Shown here one piece after another: positions 9,555 to 17,557 of a stretch of 64,000 nt of DNA (the first letter of the stretch is position 1; every line of letters begins with the position of its first letter). The notes under the pieces are model-generated. The model did not search any database, was not told where the DNA came from, and worked only from the letters and a program-made list of their open reading frames with translations. The stretch is from Ancrocorticia sp039812645 (GTDB taxonomy: Bacteria > Actinomycetota > Actinomycetes > Actinomycetales > Actinomycetaceae). The translations under genes were made by a program, and so were the position numbers. The stretch lies in assembly GCA_039812645.1 (NCBI GenBank), contig JBDIAV010000003.1, positions 1 to 64,000 of the forward strand, in the 5' to 3' direction.

Positions 9555-10931
9555 ATGTCTGTACACTCACCGGCTCGCGAGGGCCTGGAACATGCCGTGC
9601 GTAATTTGGTGCGGCAACGCGGGGTGGATCCGCAGCGTGAGCCTGCGGCCCTTGACCGGCTTATTGGCGAGGCGATCGCGGATTACGAGGAGCGTTCGGT
9701 ACGGGGCCGGGTCGAGCCGCTGGATGCTGTGGAGCCGCTTCGCCAGGCATTGCGTGACGTCGTCGGTGGATATGGCGCTCTTCAGCCACTTCTTGACGAC
9801 GACGAGATTGAAGAGATTTGGATTGATGAGCCCGGGAAGGTGTTCATTTCCAAGGATGGCCGCAGCGAACTGACCACCATTGTGCTCAAGGATTCTGACG
9901 TGCGCGACTTGGTGGAGCGCATGTTGCGTGCTTCGGGGCGTCGTCTTGATCTTTCCAGTCCGTTTGTTGACGCGGCGCTGGCCAGTGGTGAACGGCTTCA
10001 CGCTGTTATTCCGGACATTACGCGTAAGCATTGGGCTGTCAATATCCGTAAGTATGTGTTGCGGGCGCGTAGCCTGCCCGAATTGGTGGCGGTGGGTCTT
10101 TTGCCGCAGAACGCCGCTGTCTTTCTCGACGCGTCGGTGCGCGCGGGCCATCACATTCTGGTGTCCGGAGCTACCCAGGCGGGCAAGACTACTCTCTTGC
10201 GAGCACTGCTTGGTTCGGTCCCCGCGAGCGATCGTATTGTCACCGCCGAGGAGGTCTTTGAACTGAATCTCGAGCACCGGGATGTTGTGGCCATGCAGAC
10301 CCGTCCTCCGTCGATCGAAGGGCGTGGCGAGGTGACGCTGCGCAGGCTTGTACGCGAGGCGCTGCGCATGCGACCGGAGCGCATCGTTATTGGTGAGGTG
10401 CGTGCAGCGGAGGCATTTGACCTGCTTATTGCGTTGAATTCGGGTATTCCCGGTGCCTGTACCCTTCACGCTAACTCTGCCCGTGAGGCGGTTCTCAAGC
10501 TATGTACGTTGCCGTTGCTGGCGGGCGAAAACGTGACCTCACAGTTCGTGGTCCCGACGGTTGCCAACGCTATCGACATTGTTGTCCATGTGGAGCGGTC
10601 ATCGAATGGGCAGCGCCGCGTCAGTGAAATTGTGGCCGTGACGGGGCGAGTGGAGGGTTCTCGAGTGGAGGTTGCGACCCTCTTTGAGACTCGTGAGGGC
10701 AGGTTGGAACGGGCGAGCGGCGAGGTGCCGCGTCCGGAGAAATATGAACGTGCGGGAATCGACCTTGCCGAGGTGTTCGGCGAAATGCACGGAATGCGTG
10801 AACGATCTGGAATTGACGGGCGCCACGATGAACACCGGACACCTGGTCATCATCCGGCGTCCCCTAAGAATTCAGCGACCCGCGCGAATCTGACATCCCG
10901 CGCGAAGAAGTCGGGTGGCTCATGGGCGTAG
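9555..10931 (+). CDS. tadA: TadA/CpaF-type pilus assembly ATPase
   Basis: 458 residues; ATG preceded by GAGGAGG. The secretion-ATPase core shows Walker A SGATQAGKTT (Lys211; Gln takes the place of the usual Gly), AEEVFELNL (Asp-box region), MQTRPPSIEGRGEV, LVREALRMRPERIVIGEVR (Walker B) and CTLHANSA (His-box). It powers Flp pilus extrusion from the cytoplasmic face. The roughly 90 residues after the ATPase core are hydrophilic and low-complexity. It overlaps tadB by 10 bp and heads a seven-gene run with the same order as the M. tuberculosis Rv3659c-Rv3654c cluster; the septum-site MinD-like gene that often precedes tadA is absent here. Confidence 0.9.
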   Translation: MSVHSPAREGLEHAVRNLVRQRGVDPQREPAALDRLIGEAIADYEERSVRGRVEPLDAVEPLRQALRDVVGGYGALQPLLDDDEIEEIWIDEPGKVFISKDGRSELTTIVLKDSDVRDLVERMLRASGRRLDLSSPFVDAALASGERLHAVIPDITRKHWAVNIRKYVLRARSLPELVAVGLLPQNAAVFLDASVRAGHHILVSGATQAGKTTLLRALLGSVPASDRIVTAEEVFELNLEHRDVVAMQTRPPSIEGRGEVTLRRLVREALRMRPERIVIGEVRAAEAFDLLIALNSGIPGACTLHANSAREAVLKLCTLPLLAGENVTSQFVVPTVANAIDIVVHVERSSNGQRRVSEIVAVTGRVEGSRVEVATLFETREGRLERASGEVPRPEKYERAGIDLAEVFGEMHGMRERSGIDGRHDEHRTPGHHPASPKNSATRANLTSRAKKSGGSWA

Positions 10932-11755
10932 TCATCGGCGTGGGATTCGGGCTTGGTGTTCTCATTGTGTGGAGTGTGCTCAGTGGTGCGGCAGGCCCGT
11001 GGCGTACGCCGAAACTATTGATCCGTCTTCACCGACGACGGCGTGAGGCCCTCGTCATTCTCGCATGCGCGACGGCCGGTGCTGGCATGGCCTTCACCCT
11101 CAGTCAGAACATTCCTTTGGCTGTCTGCGTGGCTATTGCAGCAGGATTCATCCCTACCTCGGTGGCTCGCGCGAGGGCAAGATCCCGCCGTGCCCGAGCT
11201 CGCGAGGAATGGCCAGATGTTCTTGATGACATCGTTTCCGCACTGCGAGCAGGTTTAGGAATTGGTGAGGCACTGGCCTCACTCGCTGTCCGCGGACCGG
11301 AATCACTGCGGCCGCACTTTGCAGAATTCGCGGCGCATTTACAAGCGACAGGGCGCCTTGACCCCGCCCTTGATTCGCTTAAGACGCGGCTGGCTGATCC
11401 CGTGGCTGATCGGGTCATTGAGGCGATGCGACTCGCCAGCCGCTTGGGCGGTCATGATCTCGCCGCGATGTTGCGTTCTCTCGCCACAAGCCTTCGGGCC
11501 GAGAACCGCGCTCGCGGAGAGCTATTGGCGCGCCAGTCCTGGTCGGTTAACGGTGCCCGAGTGGCGGCGGTCGCGCCGTGGATTGTGCTTGCGCTTCTCG
11601 CCACACGCCCGGGAACGATCGAGGCCTTCGCGACGGCCGGAGGCACCCTTGTCCTCGTAGGAGGTTTCCTCATGACGGTTATCGCTTACCTGCTCATGGT
11701 CCGGCTTGGACGGCTGCCTGAAGAACCACGAGTGCTTGTACGGGGTGAGTTGTGA
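10922..11755 (+). CDS. tadB: TadB-like type II secretion F-domain membrane protein
   Basis: 277 residues. The N-terminal hydrophobic segment (residues 1-20) is followed by an Arg-rich stretch, two membrane spans around 45-80, the cytoplasmic GspF-type helical domain (EEWPDVLDDIVSALRAGLGI, about 100-200) and two C-terminal spans (about 215-260). This is the inner-membrane platform that couples the TadA ATPase to pilin insertion. The start codon lies inside the end of tadA and the end overlaps tadC by 4 bp (GTGA), so expression is coupled. Confidence 0.85.
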   Translation: MGVVIGVGFGLGVLIVWSVLSGAAGPWRTPKLLIRLHRRRREALVILACATAGAGMAFTLSQNIPLAVCVAIAAGFIPTSVARARARSRRARAREEWPDVLDDIVSALRAGLGIGEALASLAVRGPESLRPHFAEFAAHLQATGRLDPALDSLKTRLADPVADRVIEAMRLASRLGGHDLAAMLRSLATSLRAENRARGELLARQSWSVNGARVAAVAPWIVLALLATRPGTIEAFATAGGTLVLVGGFLMTVIAYLLMVRLGRLPEEPRVLVRGEL

Positions 11756-12771
11756 GTATCTTGCAGATAAATGATGCGAGGCTTGCCGTCGCTGTCTCCA
11801 CCGCCAACGCAACCGTGACCACCAATGCTAAGACGTCCATCGACACCACCGATACCGCTACCGTAACGGCCAACGCCTTGGGAACTTTGCACCTGAATCC
11901 CACGGGGATCGGCATCGGCGCATGCGTGGGGATCGGATTTTTGCTTGTCCTGTCCCTTATTCTTCGGCCGCGCCCTTCCCTTGCTCATCGAGTGACGCCG
12001 TACACCGAACAAGGATGGATTGCTCCACGACCTCCCGTTGCACGCCGAGTCGTTGCGTGGCTGATGGAGATCTTGGAAACTCTCGGTTCCTCAAGTAGTT
12101 CGGTGCGTCGCCGTCTCAACACGTTAGGAAGCCGCACGGTTCGTTCCTTCCGCCTCCAGCAATTGCAATGGGCTGGGGCCGCCTTGATGGTGGGGGTGGT
12201 CATGGCGCTCAGCCTGGCGATGCGAGGGACGAATCTGCTGATCTGTCTCCTTCTTGTTGTTGGTTCGGCAGGTGCTGGTGCACTCGCGGCCGACTCGCAA
12301 CTCACCCGTCAGGTACGGCGCCACAGCGAGGATCTCACGCAGCAACTTCCCGATATTGCTGAGCTCCTTGCGCTCGCGGTCTCCTCTGGTGAGTCCATCA
12401 GGTCCGCGTTGGAGAGGGTGGCAGAACTCGGTAATGGTGCGTTGGTCAGGGAGATTGAACGTACCCTCGCGTCGGTTTGGTCCGGCACGTCACTAATGGA
12501 AGCGCTGGCCGCCATGTCTGAGCGGTCCGGGAGCACGGAGGTCGCGCGCTTTTGCGATGCACTTGTCTCCTCTATGGAACGCGGTACCGCACTTTCCGAT
12601 GTGCTGCAGGCCCAGGCTCAGGACGCACGTGAGCAGGCTCGCCGCCAGCTCATGGAGGCGGGTGGGAGGAAGGAGATCTCCATGATGATCCCGGTTGTCT
12701 TCCTTATCCTTCCGGTCACGGTTCTCTTCACGCTCTATCCCGGCCTGCGTGCTCTCACAATGCTTCCCTAA
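11752..12771 (+). CDS. tadC: TadC-like type II secretion F-domain membrane protein
   Basis: 339 residues, GTG start overlapping the tadB stop. The first 45 residues are unusually rich in Thr, Ala and Asn (VSTANATVTTNAKTSIDTTD) and precede a membrane span at about 53-72. The second half is a GspF domain (QLPDIAELLALAVSSGESIR, ALAAMSERSGSTEVARFCDAL) closed by a C-terminal span (MMIPVVFLILPVTVLF). It pairs with TadB as the second platform protein. The Thr-rich N terminus is atypical and could instead mean that the true start lies further in, although no good ribosome-binding site is visible there. Confidence 0.82.
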   Translation: MSILQINDARLAVAVSTANATVTTNAKTSIDTTDTATVTANALGTLHLNPTGIGIGACVGIGFLLVLSLILRPRPSLAHRVTPYTEQGWIAPRPPVARRVVAWLMEILETLGSSSSSVRRRLNTLGSRTVRSFRLQQLQWAGAALMVGVVMALSLAMRGTNLLICLLLVVGSAGAGALAADSQLTRQVRRHSEDLTQQLPDIAELLALAVSSGESIRSALERVAELGNGALVREIERTLASVWSGTSLMEALAAMSERSGSTEVARFCDALVSSMERGTALSDVLQAQAQDAREQARRQLMEAGGRKEISMMIPVVFLILPVTVLFTLYPGLRALTMLP

Positions 12772-12863
12772 TCTGGCTTTCTCGCACCATCTCGAAGAAC
12801 CACACCAACTTTCATCTCTCATCCGACCAATACTCAGTAACCCACAATTCGAAAGGATCCCCG

Positions 12864-13172
12864 ATGAAACTACACATGATGACCCTGAAGACGAAGATGC
12901 GCCTGGCGATGTCGACGCTTCTTGGTGTGCTCGGTATGCCAGGCATGTCGTCGCGTATGTTCGATGGCTTGTCACGTCCGTCCGCCATACTTCGCCACAA
13001 CCACACCAACGACGACGAACTCCTCCACGACCACTCCGAACGCGGCGACGTCCCGGGCTGGGTCCTCGTCACTCTGATGACGGCTGGACTGGTCATTGCT
13101 ATTTGGGCGGTCGCGGGTCCCGCGCTTATCAACGTGTTCAATACAGCGCTGACGAGAATTTTGAGTATCTGA
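12864..13172 (+). CDS. Small single-span protein in the pilin position (Flp pilin candidate)
   Basis: 102 residues; ATG preceded by GAAAGGATC. After a hydrophilic N terminus comes SERGDVPGWVLVTLMTAGLV, continuing as a roughly 20-residue hydrophobic segment and a short tail. The order (tadC, this gene, two TadE-like genes) is where actinobacterial clusters carry the Flp/DUF4244 pilin. The charged residue just before the hydrophobic helix resembles a prepilin cleavage region (ERG then V-P-G-W), but the canonical G-[X]4-E-Y motif is not present. I call it a pilin candidate from position and size. The stop overlaps the next ATG by one base (TGATG). Confidence 0.6.
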   Translation: MKLHMMTLKTKMRLAMSTLLGVLGMPGMSSRMFDGLSRPSAILRHNHTNDDELLHDHSERGDVPGWVLVTLMTAGLVIAIWAVAGPALINVFNTALTRILSI

Positions 13173-13570
13173 TGTGGCCCCCGTTAAGTGATGAACGACG
13201 CCGAGCCCGAGCACCAGCCGAGTTCGGCCAGGCTCTTCCTGGTTTTGTCATGGTGGCACCGCTCTTACTTATAGTGACGCTTGCTCTCCTTGGGCTCGCT
13301 ATGGCGTTACACGCGCGTTTGATCGTTCTTGATTCAGCTGCCGAAGGGGCCCGCCTGGGCGCATACACCAGCCTTGACCTCGCGCGTTCCCGCACCAGCG
13401 AGCTTATCTCTTCGGCATTACCACGCGAATATGGCGAAAACATCCGGGCTGCCTACCGTGATGTGGGCGGTGTGAACGTTGTCGAAGTGACCGTGGTGAG
13501 TCCCGTCCCAATTCTTGGCATGGTTGGACTAGCCACGATGGAGGTGCGCGCACATGCGGCAGTGGAATGA
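13172..13570 (+). CDS. tadE: TadE-like pilus assembly protein
   Basis: 132 residues. A short cytoplasmic N terminus (APAEFGQALPGFVMVAPLLL) leads into one membrane helix (about 25-48), then a roughly 80-residue extracytoplasmic part with SAAEGARLGAY, the usual AA-R-ARA-like TadE segment. The frame is open far upstream of 13172, but ATG 13172 is chosen because it overlaps the preceding stop and gives the normal TadE length. TadE proteins are minor pilins or pseudopilins of the Flp system. It overlaps the next gene by 17 bp. Confidence 0.75.
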   Translation: MWPPLSDERRRARAPAEFGQALPGFVMVAPLLLIVTLALLGLAMALHARLIVLDSAAEGARLGAYTSLDLARSRTSELISSALPREYGENIRAAYRDVGGVNVVEVTVVSPVPILGMVGLATMEVRAHAAVE

Positions 13571-13967
13571 TGAATCTGGCAACGTCATCGTTGAGTTCGT
13601 GGGTGTCATGATCATCTTGGTCGTTCCAGCTCTTCTCTCCCTCCTGGCAGTATCCTCGCTTCTCATGGGGCAGGCTGCAATCACTGCGGCGACGCGTGAC
13701 GGTGCCCGTGCTTTTGTACGAGCTGAGTCCGTGGTACAAGGGCGCCAGCATGCCACCCATATCGCAACCGAAGCGTTCGAGCAACGTGGGGTGGACGCGG
13801 ACGTTACCGTGGATTTCGTTTGTTCGGCCACCCCCTGTCTTTCTCCGGGAGCTGCAGTGACGACGACGGTGCGTGCCAACGTACGTCTCACCTCCGTGGG
13901 GATGTCCGTGACGTTGGACGAGAGTCTCCGTCTTCCCGTGGATGAACTACGGGAGGGGCGCGAATGA
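13554..13967 (+). CDS. TadE-family minor pilin-like protein
   Basis: 137 residues. DESGNVIVEFVGVMIILVVP marks the TadE N-terminal signature (Gly-Asn, then Glu at the +5-like position of a hydrophobic helix, as in prepilins), followed by AITAATRDGARAFVRAES. Two cysteines (FVCSATPCLS) may form a disulfide outside the cell. It is the most canonical TadE protein of the three in this operon, comparable with Rv3655c by position. It overlaps the preceding gene by 17 bp and the next one by 4 bp (ATGA). Confidence 0.78.
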   Translation: MRQWNDESGNVIVEFVGVMIILVVPALLSLLAVSSLLMGQAAITAATRDGARAFVRAESVVQGRQHATHIATEAFEQRGVDADVTVDFVCSATPCLSPGAAVTTTVRANVRLTSVGMSVTLDESLRLPVDELREGRE

Positions 13968-14473
13968 AAACGTTCACGGTGGTCCCTATCACGACTGTCC
14001 ATGCCTCGCGGACGGACGAGGATCCCACAACGGACGAGGACCCCGCAACGGTCGAGGACCCCACAACGGTCGAGAAATCCGAACGTGGCAACATTCTTGT
14101 CCTTGGGCTGACGCTGTGGCTGGTCGCTTGCCTACTCCTCATGGGAACGATCTCGATCGCGCTTCTTAGCATGGAACGCCGTGAGTTGATCGCGGCAGCG
14201 GACGCCATTGCCCTAGAGATTGCCGATGATATCGATGATGAGGCGTATTACACGGGTGCTGCCGAAGCGCCGCCATCATCGGCTCATGTCCGTGAACGTG
14301 CAGCGCAACTTCTGGACCAAGGGACTCGGGTGGTGCAGCCAACGGGGCTGGTGGGTGGCGTCGTCGTCGTTTCTCTGGCACGAGAGGTGAGTCTCATGTT
14401 CGTTCCCAGGGGGTTGTCAGACTCTCGTATCACGGTCAATGTCACGAGTAGCGCACAGCTGCGTGACCGATAG
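13964..14473 (+). CDS. TadG/TadE-like secretion-neighbourhood protein with N-terminal repeat
   Basis: 169 residues. Residues 17-37 are encoded by 3.3 copies of an 18-bp repeat and read as repeated DEDPTT/VEDPTT hexapeptides. The body begins SERGNILVLGLTLWLVACLL (helix with Gly-Asn, like its neighbours), followed by LIAAADAIALEIADDID, the segment typical of the actinobacterial helicase/secretion-neighbourhood TadE-like family (Rv3654c type). It is probably a minor pilin or assembly factor. The acidic repeat sits before the membrane helix, on the cytoplasmic or prepilin-leader side, and is unusual. It ends the Tad operon; prfB follows after 20 bp. Confidence 0.72.
   Translation: MKTFTVVPITTVHASRTDEDPTTDEDPATVEDPTTVEKSERGNILVLGLTLWLVACLLLMGTISIALLSMERRELIAAADAIALEIADDIDDEAYYTGAAEAPPSSAHVRERAAQLLDQGTRVVQPTGLVGGVVVVSLAREVSLMFVPRGLSDSRITVNVTSSAQLRDR
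14015..14074 (+). repeat. 18-bp tandem repeat inside the TadG-like gene
   Basis: Units 14015-14032, 14033-14050 and 14051-14068 plus a 6-bp partial copy, each with one to three differences. The period is a multiple of three, so copy-number change would alter the protein length without breaking the frame. Confidence 0.85.
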
Positions 14474-14480
14474 AATACGG

Positions 14481-14493
14481 TAGCCTTGAGTCC
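14481..14493 (+). promoter_or_regulatory. Leaderless -10 box for prfB
   Basis: TAGCCT at 14481-14486 lies 7 nt before the GTG start, where no Shine-Dalgarno sequence is visible. This matches the TANNNT spacing of leaderless actinobacterial transcripts. It lies just after the Tad operon end. Confidence 0.5.
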
Positions 14494-15630
14494 GTGGCCA
14501 CAGAATACCAAGCAGAGATTGACTCTCTACGCAAGACTTTTCAGCAGATTTCCGCGGTGACGAATCCCGAGCAACTTAAGGCGAGCATCGCCCAGTTGAC
14601 GGAGGAGTCCTCAGCGCCTGACCTCTGGGACGATCCGGAGAAGGCGCAGGCAGTGACGTCTAAGCTGTCGCATGCCCAGTCGGAACTGGACAAGGTCACG
14701 AAGATGGATGAGCGGATTGAGGATCTTTCCGCGCTCCTAGAGATGGCGCAAGAAGAGGGTGAGTCTGATCCGGAGATGGCTCAGGAACTCTACGCGGATC
14801 TCGATGGCGAGCTTGCCGCCTGCTCGAAGGATCTTTCGGAGCTGCAGATTCGTACGTTGCTGTCGGGCAAGTATGACGAGCGCGACGCCGTTGTGACGAT
14901 CCGTTCCGGCGCAGGTGGCGTGGACGCCGCAGACTTCGCACAAATGCTTCAGCGTATGTACCTACGGTGGGCGGAGCGTTCGGGTTACGGCGCCAAAGTT
15001 TTGGATACCCACTATGCCGAGGAAGCGGGCATCAAGTCCACCACATTTGAGGTGCATGCTCCTTACGCTTATGGCACTCTCTCCGTGGAAGCGGGCACGC
15101 ACCGTCTCGTGCGCATCTCGCCGTTCGATAACCAGGGGCGGCGTCAGACGTCGTTCGCGGCCGTTGAAGTGATCCCGCTTATTGAGCAGACTGACCATAT
15201 CGATATCCCGGACGCGGATATTCGTATCGACGTGTTCCGCTCATCCGGCCCCGGCGGTCAGTCTGTCAACACGACGGACTCTGCCGTTCGTATTACGCAT
15301 CTTCCCACCGGTTTGGTGGTCTCGATGCAGGACGAAAAGTCACAGATTCAGAACCGTGCGGCCGCCATGCGCGTGCTCCAGTCTCGCCTATTGCTCATGA
15401 AGCAGGAGGAAGAGGCCAAGGAGAAGAAGGAACTTGCCGGCGACGTCAAGGCGTCATGGGGTGATCAGATGCGTTCCTACGTGCTTCAGCCCTACCAGAT
15501 GGTGAAGGACCTGCGCACCGGCTTTGAAGCGGGTAGCCCGGATGCCGTCTTTGACGGTGACATCGATGGGTTTATCGACGCGGGCATTCGTTGGCGCGCC
15601 ACCGGCGAAAAGGCAGAAAAAGGCGACTAG
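14494..15630 (+). CDS. prfB: Peptide chain release factor 2
   Basis: 378 residues, GTG start. It shows the anticodon-like tripeptide SPF (RISPFDNQGRRQTS, about 209) that reads UGA/UAA stops and the catalytic GGQ (SSGPGGQSVNTTDSAVRITH, about 254) that triggers peptidyl-tRNA hydrolysis. Both are intact. There is no programmed +1 frameshift: the gene is one continuous frame, as is usual in actinobacteria. It is followed 14 bp later by ftsE, the conserved prfB-ftsE-ftsX order of this phylum. Confidence 0.97.
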   Translation: MATEYQAEIDSLRKTFQQISAVTNPEQLKASIAQLTEESSAPDLWDDPEKAQAVTSKLSHAQSELDKVTKMDERIEDLSALLEMAQEEGESDPEMAQELYADLDGELAACSKDLSELQIRTLLSGKYDERDAVVTIRSGAGGVDAADFAQMLQRMYLRWAERSGYGAKVLDTHYAEEAGIKSTTFEVHAPYAYGTLSVEAGTHRLVRISPFDNQGRRQTSFAAVEVIPLIEQTDHIDIPDADIRIDVFRSSGPGGQSVNTTDSAVRITHLPTGLVVSMQDEKSQIQNRAAAMRVLQSRLLLMKQEEEAKEKKELAGDVKASWGDQMRSYVLQPYQMVKDLRTGFEAGSPDAVFDGDIDGFIDAGIRWRATGEKAEKGD

Positions 15631-15644
15631 GCCAGAGTGGACTC

Positions 15645-16337
15645 ATGATCAAGTTCGACAACGTAACGAAGCTGTATCAGAAGGGAGCCAGGCCGGCTCT
15701 CGACTCCGTCAGCATTGACGTGGAGCGGGGCGAGTTTGTCTTCCTCGTGGGGCCATCCGGTTCCGGGAAATCCACCATGCTGTCGCTCATTCTGGCACAG
15801 GAACGGCCCACATCAGGGCGTGTGCAAGTGCTCGGCAAGGACCTGGCCACGGTGTCCCAGCGTCGGGTGCCGCTCATGCGTCGCAAGATTGGGACCGTGT
15901 TCCAGGATTTTCGACTGTTGTCGGACAAGAATGTCTATGACAATGTAGCGCTTGCGTTGCAGGTAATCGGAGCCCCGCGCCATCGCATTTCCACAGATGT
16001 TCCCGGGGTTCTCAAACTCGTGGGTCTAGACGGCAAAGAAAAGCGCCGGATGTCGGAGCTGTCCGGTGGCGAACGCCAGCGCGTGGCGATCGCCCGCGCG
16101 ATGGTGAATGACCCGCAGATTCTGCTGGCGGACGAGCCCACCGGAAACCTGGACTCAGATACCGGACTCTCGATTATGCGTCTACTCAACCGCATCAACA
16201 GCACGGGCACCACGGTGGTGATGGCGACCCACGACCAGTCAATCGTTAACCAGATGCGCAAGCGCGTGGTGGAACTCAAGGACGGTGTCGTGGTTCGCGA
16301 CCAAGCCCGCGGCGTCTATGGAGGTGGTCAGGGCTAA
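15645..16337 (+). CDS. ftsE: Cell division ATP-binding protein FtsE
   Basis: 230 residues from ATG 15645 (the frame is open from 15591, but only this start gives the FtsE N terminus MIKFDNVTKLYQKG). ABC motifs: Walker A VGPSGSGKST (about 35), Q-loop VFQDFRLL, signature LSGGERQRVAIARA (about 138), Walker B ILLADEPTGNLDSDTG (about 160), H-loop MATHDQ. It is the cytosolic ATPase of the FtsEX complex, which gates peptidoglycan hydrolases at the division site. The stop codon TAATG overlaps the ftsX start by one base. Confidence 0.97.
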   Translation: MIKFDNVTKLYQKGARPALDSVSIDVERGEFVFLVGPSGSGKSTMLSLILAQERPTSGRVQVLGKDLATVSQRRVPLMRRKIGTVFQDFRLLSDKNVYDNVALALQVIGAPRHRISTDVPGVLKLVGLDGKEKRRMSELSGGERQRVAIARAMVNDPQILLADEPTGNLDSDTGLSIMRLLNRINSTGTTVVMATHDQSIVNQMRKRVVELKDGVVVRDQARGVYGGGQG

Positions 16338-17251
16338 TGCGTCTACGTTTTGTTCTGTCCCAGACTTTCCGCGGCCTCTTCTCTAACAAGGCGATGGCTG
16401 CCTCTGTGGCACTCGTGACCTTCGTGTCGCTCCTTTTTATCGGCGCTGCCTCTCTCCTGCAAACTCAGATCTCGAATCTCAAGGATGACTGGTACGACAA
16501 AGTCGAAGTGTCCGTCTTCATGTGCCCGACCAACTCGCTCGCTCCACAATGTGCAGCGGGAGAGGCAACCGAGGAACAAATTTCTGCCATTTCGGACTAT
16601 CTCGAAACCGATGAGATGGCCAAATACATCGATTCGGTGCACTTCGAAACTAAGGCGCAAGCCTTGGAGAACTTCCAGAAGCAGATGGAAGGAAGTGCCT
16701 GGGTTGATGCGCTCACCGAGGATCAAATGGAATCCTCCTTCCGTATCAAACTCAAGGATCCCACGGAGTATCAGATCATCGCCGAGTCCCTTGATGGACG
16801 CCCTGGCGTTCTAGAGGCCAAGGATCAGCGTCAGCAGTTGGAGCCGCTCTTTGCGGTACTTAACCGCTTTACAATTGTGGCGGGCGGACTTGCCGGAGTC
16901 ATGATCATCACGGCGCTGCTGCTCATGCCCACAACAATCCGCCTGTCAGCCATGTCGCGCCGCGACGAAACCGAGATTATGCGCTACGTGGGCGCAACCA
17001 ATTTCTTTATCGAGCTTCCCTTTGTTCTTGAAGGAATCCTCTCGGCGCTCACCGGCTCACTGCTTGCGGTTCTGGGGTTGTGGGCCACCGTGAAGTTCTT
17101 CGTCACCGACTGGTTTGGCCAGGCGATGCCCTGGATGAATATTGTCAACGTGGGTGACGTGTGGACGATTGCCCCATTCCTCCTGGGCGGCGCAACCGTC
17201 GTGGCGGGATGTGCGTCCTGGCTGACACTGCGGCGTTACGCCAAGGCATGA
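16337..17251 (+). CDS. ftsX: Cell division permease FtsX
   Basis: 304 residues. One membrane span at about 20-42, a roughly 130-residue extracytoplasmic domain (about 45-175) that in this family contacts the hydrolase partner, then three spans (about 178-200, 225-250, 272-295) with RRDETEIMRYVGATNFFIELPF between them, a recognised FtsX cytoplasmic segment. The large outer loop contains two cysteines (VSVFMCPTNSLAPQC), a plausible disulfide. Immediately downstream on the same strand is an exported coiled-coil M23 peptidase, the likely target. Confidence 0.95.
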   Translation: MRLRFVLSQTFRGLFSNKAMAASVALVTFVSLLFIGAASLLQTQISNLKDDWYDKVEVSVFMCPTNSLAPQCAAGEATEEQISAISDYLETDEMAKYIDSVHFETKAQALENFQKQMEGSAWVDALTEDQMESSFRIKLKDPTEYQIIAESLDGRPGVLEAKDQRQQLEPLFAVLNRFTIVAGGLAGVMIITALLLMPTTIRLSAMSRRDETEIMRYVGATNFFIELPFVLEGILSALTGSLLAVLGLWATVKFFVTDWFGQAMPWMNIVNVGDVWTIAPFLLGGATVVAGCASWLTLRRYAKA

Positions 17252-17557
17252 GGCCATGTCACCTTGTTAGTGAAGTCGTCCTCAAAGATAACTGAGGACG
17301 ACTTCAGAGCGTAAAGATTGCGCCAATAGGCCACAACCTATTGGCGGGATGGGATCTCTTAAGCGAGACCATCCCCGAACAGCACGTTTGTACCGGCTTG
17401 TCGCGCTATCTCAGGCCGTTAGAGGAAGCTAAATCACAGCGCGGCCTCCTGCCATAACAGCAAGAATGTGACAAAATATAACAAAACGTGATCTGGGTCA
17501 TTGCACGTTGTCGCGTGAACTGAGACGTTACGTGAAGTGGGATGACGGAGGAATGCA
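17252..17557 (+). other. Intergenic region with two hairpins (third, degenerate copy of a dispersed repeat) and a promoter
   Basis: Hairpin 1: 17271-17284 pairs perfectly with 17293-17306 (14 bp, loop 8). Hairpin 2: 17321-17330 pairs with 17337-17346 (10 bp, loop 6). Read on the minus strand, 17271-17349 resembles the intergenic repeats at 34458 and 48616, sharing CCCGCCAATA, TGGCCTA and GTCCTC. Together they may end ftsX transcription. Further down, TGTGACAAAATATAAC (from about 17467) has a TATAAC box, and CGTGATCTGGGTCATT (from about 17487) resembles a CRP/GlxR half-palindrome. Either could drive the M23 gene. Confidence 0.5.

Noticed and set aside
14494..14580. Programmed frameshift site in prfB
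   Set aside because: The gene is continuous from GTG 14494, with no in-frame TGA and no CTTTGA slippery site in the early codons.
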